From: DASWIV01 sp036397475
GTDB lineage: Bacteria; JAJVIF01; JAPKYR01
Length of the DNA: 20,249 bases
Reading direction: 5' to 3'
Assembly (NCBI GenBank): GCA_036397475.1
Contig: DASWIV010000356.1
Span: forward strand, 1-20,249
Shown in pieces: positions 16,132 through 20,249 of the stretch (within the stretch, counting starts at the first letter, position 1; every line of letters starts with the position of its first letter). A program made the position numbers and the translations under genes. The notes under the pieces were generated by a model. It was given only the letters and a program-made list of their open reading frames with translations, was not told the DNA's origin and did no database searches.

Positions 16132-16171
16132 ACCAGTCTCCATGGATGCCGGTAGCATCCTCTGGAGAGCT

Positions 16172-16180
16172 ATTATAGCA
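16172..16180 (-). promoter_or_regulatory. glmM: Extended -10 promoter of glmM-nnr-alr
   Basis: The minus strand reads TGCTATAAT, a perfect extended -10 element (TGnTATAAT). There is no clear -35 box, which extended -10 promoters can lack. The start near 16164 leaves a leader of about 33 nt that contains the GGAG of the 16131 start and excludes any upstream initiation. It would allow glmM-nnr-alr expression independently of cdaA-cdaR. Confidence 0.6.
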
Positions 16181-16249
16181 CTGAAAAGGGGGATTTAAAT
16201 GATGTAAAAATATGCGGGGAATTCAGTTGAACAGGAGGATACCCGGCCA

Positions 16250-17497
16250 TTACTCAGGATCTACCGGGGTTGTTTCTTCGGAGGGCTGGTCATCACCGCC
16301 GGATTGATTGGTTATTATGACCGTCACCACACCGGGCTCTATTGAATCGAGAAATACATTACTCGGAAGCGCAACCGTCACTCGCACTTCATGGGTTCCA
16401 GGCTCAAGATTCGAAAGGCTTATCTGCGGACGTATCAAGTCACCGGTTACTTCCGAAACCCTGTCGATGCCGCCGCGAATCGTTACTGTTGCGCGATCAG
16501 TCGAGAAGTCATAAATGTAATTCGGATTCATACCGCGTGGATCTATCATTATGTCGCGGAAAATGGATGTCGATGTATGCTGTTCTATCGAAACCCGGAC
16601 AGTTACCGCTGGCGGGTTGAGGGACATGCCGGACGATGTCGGGATGAGGTTGACCGTTTCGGTGAATGACTGGGTTTTGCCCGTAAGATTGATGGTTTCA
16701 GTATATATGCTGGTGATCTCGGCAAGATCTTCGACCGACCCGGATACATCCACCAGAAATGGGTCGGGTGCTATCGCGGTGAGTGCGTAATTGTTTGCGG
16801 GAGTACCCTGGTAATTGACAACTACAGGCACGCGTTTTTCCGATTCGCTTGGCTGGAGATCGATCGCGATATCGGCGGTTGCCGGGATTACGTTAATAAA
16901 TTCAACAGGCATATCGTGCTCATCTACAGGAGTAAATTCCACCGATAATTCTGTCGACCCGGAAAGAGAGCTGAAATTGAGATAATATACGATCCGTGCG
17001 ACCTTGCTTAATTGTGTGGTTCCGCCTTCAGCAACAAGAACCTGTGGAATCCCATGTATGGTGGATATGTAATAACCTGACATCAGCACGCCTTCGCCAA
17101 CTTCCTGGGGGCTGAATTCCTGGCGGGCAAGGGTATCGACACGAATAGTGAATGTCCGCTGGAATCTCGCGCGCAGTCCACGCTGGCCGGATTCCATCGT
17201 CGGAGTCAGTTCAACCGACGAATTGAAAGGTACGCCGCGCGCATCGATTACCGCTTTGGGAAATGACCGTTCGAGTATTTCAAGCTGGCTGACCGGACCG
17301 GTTACGATCGCGGTGACTGTGCGGTCGGACGGATTTCGCGAGATAATCGCAGCGCTGGGATCAACCTGGAACTCCACCTGAAACTGGATTGAACGCTCAA
17401 CAATCGGGTCGATCTGCTTGGCTACCATCCACAACCCGATCGCGATAAGCAGGCTGAGCAGCTTCATGGGCAGGTTATGTTTCAGGATAGAGATCAT
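16250..17497 (-). CDS. cdaR: YbbR-domain membrane protein, CdaA partner/regulator (CdaR-like)
   Basis: A single-pass membrane protein with extracytoplasmic YbbR domains. In Firmicutes the protein encoded next to cdaA (CdaR) binds and modulates the diadenylate cyclase. The N-terminal membrane segment covers about residues 11-26. Four YbbR-like beta modules follow, at about 30-115, 120-215, 220-310 and 312-400, and an acidic Glu/Pro-rich tail ends the protein. Four modules match the longer B. subtilis-type form. The start is uncertain: ATG 17497 gives 415 residues, and TTG 17503 would add two. Neither has a good ribosome binding site, and the gene begins 5-11 nt after the cdaA stop, so translational coupling is likely. 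Sequence conservation in this family is low, so the call rests on fold pattern and position. Confidence 0.85.
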   Translation of the reverse strand: MISILKHNLPMKLLSLLIAIGLWMVAKQIDPIVERSIQFQVEFQVDPSAAIISRNPSDRTVTAIVTGPVSQLEILERSFPKAVIDARGVPFNSSVELTPTMESGQRGLRARFQRTFTIRVDTLARQEFSPQEVGEGVLMSGYYISTIHGIPQVLVAEGGTTQLSKVARIVYYLNFSSLSGSTELSVEFTPVDEHDMPVEFINVIPATADIAIDLQPSESEKRVPVVVNYQGTPANNYALTAIAPDPFLVDVSGSVEDLAEITSIYTETINLTGKTQSFTETVNLIPTSSGMSLNPPAVTVRVSIEQHTSTSIFRDIMIDPRGMNPNYIYDFSTDRATVTIRGGIDRVSEVTGDLIRPQISLSNLEPGTHEVRVTVALPSNVFLDSIEPGVVTVIITNQSGGDDQPSEETTPVDPE

Positions 17498-17508
17498 TTG
17501 CAAAAATT

Positions 17509-18438
17509 TTACTCGGCTGCCGGAGCTGTATCGGCGGCGGCTTCAGTTTCATTAGAATCCGTTTCAGGCTTCTGCTCCTCAACCATTTCCTTTTCCGTAT
17601 CCCTCGGAGTAGGTTTCGATTTATGAAACAGGTTGAATCCTTGCCTGAAATTGAACAGCCTGGAAGTCTCCCGTTCCGAATCGGGAAGTATCATGCTTCT
17701 TACCATATGCCTCATTGTTACCGGGGTCAGCCTGAATGCCGGTTTTCCGCCATGGAATAGCGACAGGTGCCCGGTTTCTTCGCTCGCGACCAGGCTGATT
17801 GCGTCGGAAACCTCGGTTATTCCAAGTGCTGCGCGATGCCGGGTTCCAAGGTGGGACGGGATATCGTGGCTCTCCGTCAGGGGAAGGAATGATCGTGCGG
17901 ATACTATCCTGTCCCCGCTGATGATAACCGCACCGTCGTGGAGCGGATTCCCCTTGTAGAAAATCGATTTCAGCAGGTCTTTCCTGATATTTGCGTCTAT
18001 ACGTTCGCCGGTGTTGATGTAATCGTCAAGTCCGATCTCCCGTTCAACCACAATAAGTGCACCGATCTGTTCGGAAGCAAGCTCTTCCAGCGCCTGTACA
18101 ATTGTTTCAATAATTTTCTCGATGTCCTCTTCATCGATGTCCGCCATGCGGAACATCAAACCGCGACGTCCGGCTCTCTCGAAGAAACTTCTCAATTCCG
18201 GCTGGAAAATAATAAGGAGCCCGATGGCGAGTACGGTACCGACAGAGCGGAAGAGCCATGTGGTTGCCGTCATTCCGAATGCGAAGGCGAGTGCGAAAAT
18301 GACCACGAAATAAAAGATTCCTAGAATGAGCTGGGTAGCGCGAGTCCGCTGAAGGATCACCAGTACCTGGTAAATGAGGATGGTCAGCACGACCAGATCG
18401 AGCACGTCTATGATAGTAATTGTATGAAGAATACTCAC
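17509..18438 (-). CDS. cdaA: Diadenylate cyclase, membrane type (CdaA/DacA)
   Basis: It makes the second messenger c-di-AMP from two ATP at the inner membrane. Of its 309 residues, three membrane segments (about 12-29, 37-55 and 60-78) precede a DAC (DisA_N) domain. The catalytic motifs are intact: DGA (168-170, in NPLHDGAV), GTRHRAA (198-204) and SEE (219-221). A Glu/Ala-rich tail of about 30 residues, not typical of the short CdaA proteins, ends it. The start is GTG 18438, the only one that gives the usual distance to the first helix. It has no Shine-Dalgarno. A TATAAA at 18445-18450 lies exactly where a -10 box would start a leaderless message. It leads the cluster cdaA-cdaR-glmM, whose order is conserved in many bacteria. 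Confidence 0.96.
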   Translation of the reverse strand: MSILHTITIIDVLDLVVLTILIYQVLVILQRTRATQLILGIFYFVVIFALAFAFGMTATTWLFRSVGTVLAIGLLIIFQPELRSFFERAGRRGLMFRMADIDEEDIEKIIETIVQALEELASEQIGALIVVEREIGLDDYINTGERIDANIRKDLLKSIFYKGNPLHDGAVIISGDRIVSARSFLPLTESHDIPSHLGTRHRAALGITEVSDAISLVASEETGHLSLFHGGKPAFRLTPVTMRHMVRSMILPDSERETSRLFNFRQGFNLFHKSKPTPRDTEKEMVEEQKPETDSNETEAAADTAPAAE

Positions 18439-18751
18439 CGTTGGTTTATATAGTAAAGAAATAGAGGTTCTACTATGTAATATATCATCCCCGTGTATGG
18501 AAAGCTGTTGAACCGGGAGAAATTACAGAAACATGGTGATTTACGTGACAAGACCGGCAAATTAATACCGGCAAAAGCCATAGGAAAGAAAGGAAAGAGC
18601 CAGTGAATGACCAATAGTGAAAAAAATCTCAAAGTTAAACTAAAAGTCTTGACACGTATTTTTGAAAATGATAATCTCCGGCTACCCTCCTCTTGAAAAG
18701 GTCCCTTCCCTAGGGGCCTTATTTAATTCCAGATCCACACTTTCAATATTT
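18439..18751. other. Intergenic region upstream of cdaA (about 310 bp)
   Basis: It separates cdaA from the lipoprotein gene upstream on the same strand. It holds the probable cdaA promoter region (TATAAA at 18445-18450, with a poor -35), a hairpin at 18698-18720, and a plus-strand TTGACA...GATAAT pair at 18649-18675. A 65-codon, Phe-rich minus-strand frame (18435-18632) ends in a GTGA overlap with the cdaA start. It has no ribosome binding site and is not called. No known c-di-AMP riboswitch was recognised. Confidence 0.45.
18698..18720 (-). terminator. Probable weak terminator of the tandem lipoprotein genes
   Basis: An 8-bp stem with one G-T pair (18698-18705 with 18713-18720) closes a seven-base loop. 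On the minus strand the last stem bases and the next two give TTTT. It lies about 30 nt past the stop codon of the 18752-19351 gene. The T tract is short, so efficiency is doubtful. Confidence 0.45.
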
Positions 18752-19351
18752 TCATACACCGGAATTCGGATTGTAAGTCATGTGTACCCTTAGTTTTCCG
18801 GCTTCGTTGTACCACATAAGGATCAAGTAATTTTCTTCACCGTCATACCAGTAATGCGTCTGCACTTCAGGATCAGGATGTTTATAGATCTTCTCGGGAT
18901 CGTACGTCCAGTCGGAAAGTGCATCCATGTAAAACGCCACTACTTCCTCCGGCGTGACTTCTGTTATGCACATCAACTGGATTGCTTCCGGACCGCTTTC
19001 AAAAGTGGCAAGCCCGCCGCTGCCCAGTATCTTGAGTTCATCCATGATCGGAATCTTACCGGGCCAGAAATCGGGAACGAATCCATGGGGAGGAGGGAGC
19101 TCGGAAAATTGGGAACCATCATCTTTTGTCACTATTCTTGTTTCAGGTACCCCGTCTTCATCCGCATCGACATAATACCCATCATCGGAAACTAACGGAT
19201 CCTTCAGGGTATTGTCGTCTCCGGCTTCCGGAGAAGCGTTCTCACCGGCTGCCCCAGGACCTGTACCTGCGCTGTCCGTATTGGAAGAGCATGCCGCCAG
19301 TAAAAGTGCGGAGGCCATCAGTATGGCAAAAAATAATTTCAGGATCCTCAT
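18752..19351 (-). CDS. Small lipoprotein with acidic DxDxDG motif (199 aa)
   Basis: An exported protein of unknown function. The signal peptide ends in L-A-A-C with Cys21 and Ser at +2. A Gly/Ala/Asp/Glu-rich linker follows to about residue 55. Next comes D62-x-D64-x-D66-G67, like the start of an EF-hand or thrombospondin type 3 calcium loop, though the usual residue-12 acid is missing. The folded part begins at the P-D-x-W-P motif (93-97). It continues with an alpha/beta stretch containing VTPEEVVAFYMDAL and ends with two strands (LILMWY and LRVHMTY). The start has GGAGG seven bases upstream. The next gene upstream (19395-20117) seems paralogous, with the same order of landmarks, and lies 43 nt away, so the two probably form an operon. 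Confidence 0.8.
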   Translation of the reverse strand: MRILKLFFAILMASALLLAACSSNTDSAGTGPGAAGENASPEAGDDNTLKDPLVSDDGYYVDADEDGVPETRIVTKDDGSQFSELPPPHGFVPDFWPGKIPIMDELKILGSGGLATFESGPEAIQLMCITEVTPEEVVAFYMDALSDWTYDPEKIYKHPDPEVQTHYWYDGEENYLILMWYNEAGKLRVHMTYNPNSGV

Positions 19352-19394
19352 TTATTATCCTCCATCCAGGGAGACAAAAAATTTTATTGCAACT

Positions 19395-20117
19395 TCATCG
19401 ACTTTTAGGAGCCAGGTGATCGTATGAAATCTTCACCCACAATGGCGTGAGTCCGACCCGGTCGCGCATCAGGTGAGAATGCGGAATCTGGCTCATTATT
19501 TCTTCGTCATTGGTGCCAGTACATATTTCGACCTTCAGGTCAGGATTTTCAGCGGAAATAATCAACAGGCAGGTTTTATCCTGATCGTTCTCGGGAAGAT
19601 TCTCAGTAACCATCACGGTTTCCCAATTGGATACCTCCGCCAGGTGGAAATTCTGAATTCCGAACGGGGTCGCCCTGTCGGGAGAAATCAGCCCGATTAC
19701 ATAGTAACCTGAATTTCCGTACGAACCGCCAACAGCGATCCATGCTTCGGGATGAAACCGCAATTGTTCCGGCCATGAGTCGGGAACAATCTCATAGGGA
19801 TCTTTCGGGTTGCCATCGACAAGGCTTTCCGAAGGCGGTACTCGATTATAATTGAAAGAATTCGAACCGACGTAACCCAGCGATTCAAGTTCAGCTACCA
19901 CTTCCTCATTCATTTCTTCCGGAGCAGCGTCCGCGGGAGCTTGTCGCATAGCTTCGTTTGCCAATCGGTCCAAATGCCCTGCTGAAAATGTTCCGGAATC
20001 GTTATCCGCAACCGGACGGATTCCCCTGCCGCCGCCTGAGCACGAAACAACGCTTATGACTGAAATCAGCCATAAGCTCAGAAACATATTTTTTCGCAAT
20101 TTTCGAGAATTCACCAT
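19395..20117 (-). CDS. Lipoprotein paralogous to the downstream gene (240 aa)
   Basis: An exported protein of unknown function. The frame is open to 20246, but the ATG at 20117 gives a standard signal peptide (basic residues 5-9, hydrophobic 12-25) ending in V-V-S-C with Cys26; earlier starts would bury it. The ribosome binding site is weak (GGGTG eight bases upstream). After the lipobox come Gly/Arg residues, an acidic helix ending LESLGYVGS (77-85) and then P-D-x-W-P (112-116). The stretch after it parallels the downstream lipoprotein: ATPFGIQNFH matches VTPEEVVAFY, and CLLIIS matches LILMWY. I infer a tandem duplication followed by strong divergence. The LxSLGYV motif also occurs at the ends of many sulfatases, but no sulfatase site is present here. 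Confidence 0.75.
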   Translation of the reverse strand: MVNSRKLRKNMFLSLWLISVISVVSCSGGGRGIRPVADNDSGTFSAGHLDRLANEAMRQAPADAAPEEMNEEVVAELESLGYVGSNSFNYNRVPPSESLVDGNPKDPYEIVPDSWPEQLRFHPEAWIAVGGSYGNSGYYVIGLISPDRATPFGIQNFHLAEVSNWETVMVTENLPENDQDKTCLLIISAENPDLKVEICTGTNDEEIMSQIPHSHLMRDRVGLTPLWVKISYDHLAPKSR

Positions 20118-20249
20118 CGTAATGGCACCCAGAGCCATCACACACATCCAATATGAGCGGTATTCCGTTTCCTGTCCTTCCGCAATTGTGACAACAGGAC
20201 ACGTGCGATGGTTCAAACCGCTTAACGATATTATCGGCCGCGTCAATCT
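20118..20249 (-). other. Right-edge segment, possibly the end of an upstream gene
   Basis: The upstream region of the lipoprotein gene is cut by the window edge. Two minus-strand frames are open to the edge. One simply extends the lipoprotein frame. The other runs to a stop at 20002 and contains a Cys pattern (C-C-H-N-C, then C-D-G-S-G-C). It would overlap the lipoprotein gene by 116 nt. I cannot decide from this window whether either is translated here, and I see no clear promoter. Confidence 0.3.

Noticed and set aside
16132..16158. Nine-residue N-terminal extension of GlmM
   Set aside because: The extension's ATG has its purine-rich site touching the start codon. The family normally begins at the KLFGTDGIRG segment, and the ATG at 16131 has GGAG at six bases.
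18435..18632. 65-codon minus-strand frame ending in a GTGA overlap with the cdaA start
   Set aside because: It starts with TTG and has no ribosome binding site. Its Phe-rich translation looks like AT-biased noise, and its hydrophobic start is not a convincing signal peptide. The overlap is mentioned only as an alternative for how cdaA is translated.

Overview
The window reads as chromosomal DNA from an uncultivated or poorly sampled bacterium, probably diderm. Base composition is roughly balanced, start codons are ATG, GTG and TTG, and many genes have strong GGAGG-type ribosome binding sites. Five of the seventeen gene calls encode lipoproteins with a clean lipobox. None has Asp at +2, which by the E. 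coli sorting rule would allow outer-membrane placement. Several long exported proteins match nothing I recognise. I see no rRNA, tRNA, IS element, CRISPR array or phage gene. I do not assign a phylum.

Layout, left to right. (1) The C-terminal part of a membrane protein (+), convergent with an orphan 513-residue lipoprotein (-); a terminator hairpin lies between them. (2) A divergent intergenic region with a good sigma70-like promoter, then a degenerate HD-GYP protein (+), an AT-rich gap, and a dicarboxylate/amino-acid:cation symporter (-). (3) A lipoprotein-type SppA protease (-) with its own terminator and promoter, divergent from a methyltransferase plus GNAT pair (+). (4) A short single-TM protein and a short-chain dehydrogenase (-), then an 828-residue lipoprotein ending in seven propeller-type repeats (-). 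(5) A compact cell-envelope cluster read leftwards: cdaA, ybbR/cdaR, glmM, nnr, alr. (6) Two tandem, apparently paralogous small lipoproteins (-) reaching the right edge.

The best understood part is region 5. CdaA makes c-di-AMP, and the YbbR-domain protein CdaR is its membrane partner. GlmM makes glucosamine-1-phosphate for peptidoglycan and is known to bind CdaA in Firmicutes. Alr supplies D-alanine for the same wall, and Nnr repairs damaged NAD(P)H. Spacings are 11 nt or less except before glmM, where an extended -10 promoter is visible, so the cluster can probably be transcribed as two nested units.

The points most worth a second look are: the HD-GYP protein that has lost canonical metal or catalytic positions and carries a Cys-x2-Cys-x2-Cys insert; the terminal seven-unit propeller of the large lipoprotein; the tandem lipoprotein family; two genes with no Shine-Dalgarno whose -10 boxes are placed for leaderless mRNAs; and a hairpin that pairs with the ribosome binding site of the dehydrogenase gene. 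I found no clear multi-gene system that is wholly new. The novelty lies in the orphan exported proteins and the degenerate signalling protein.
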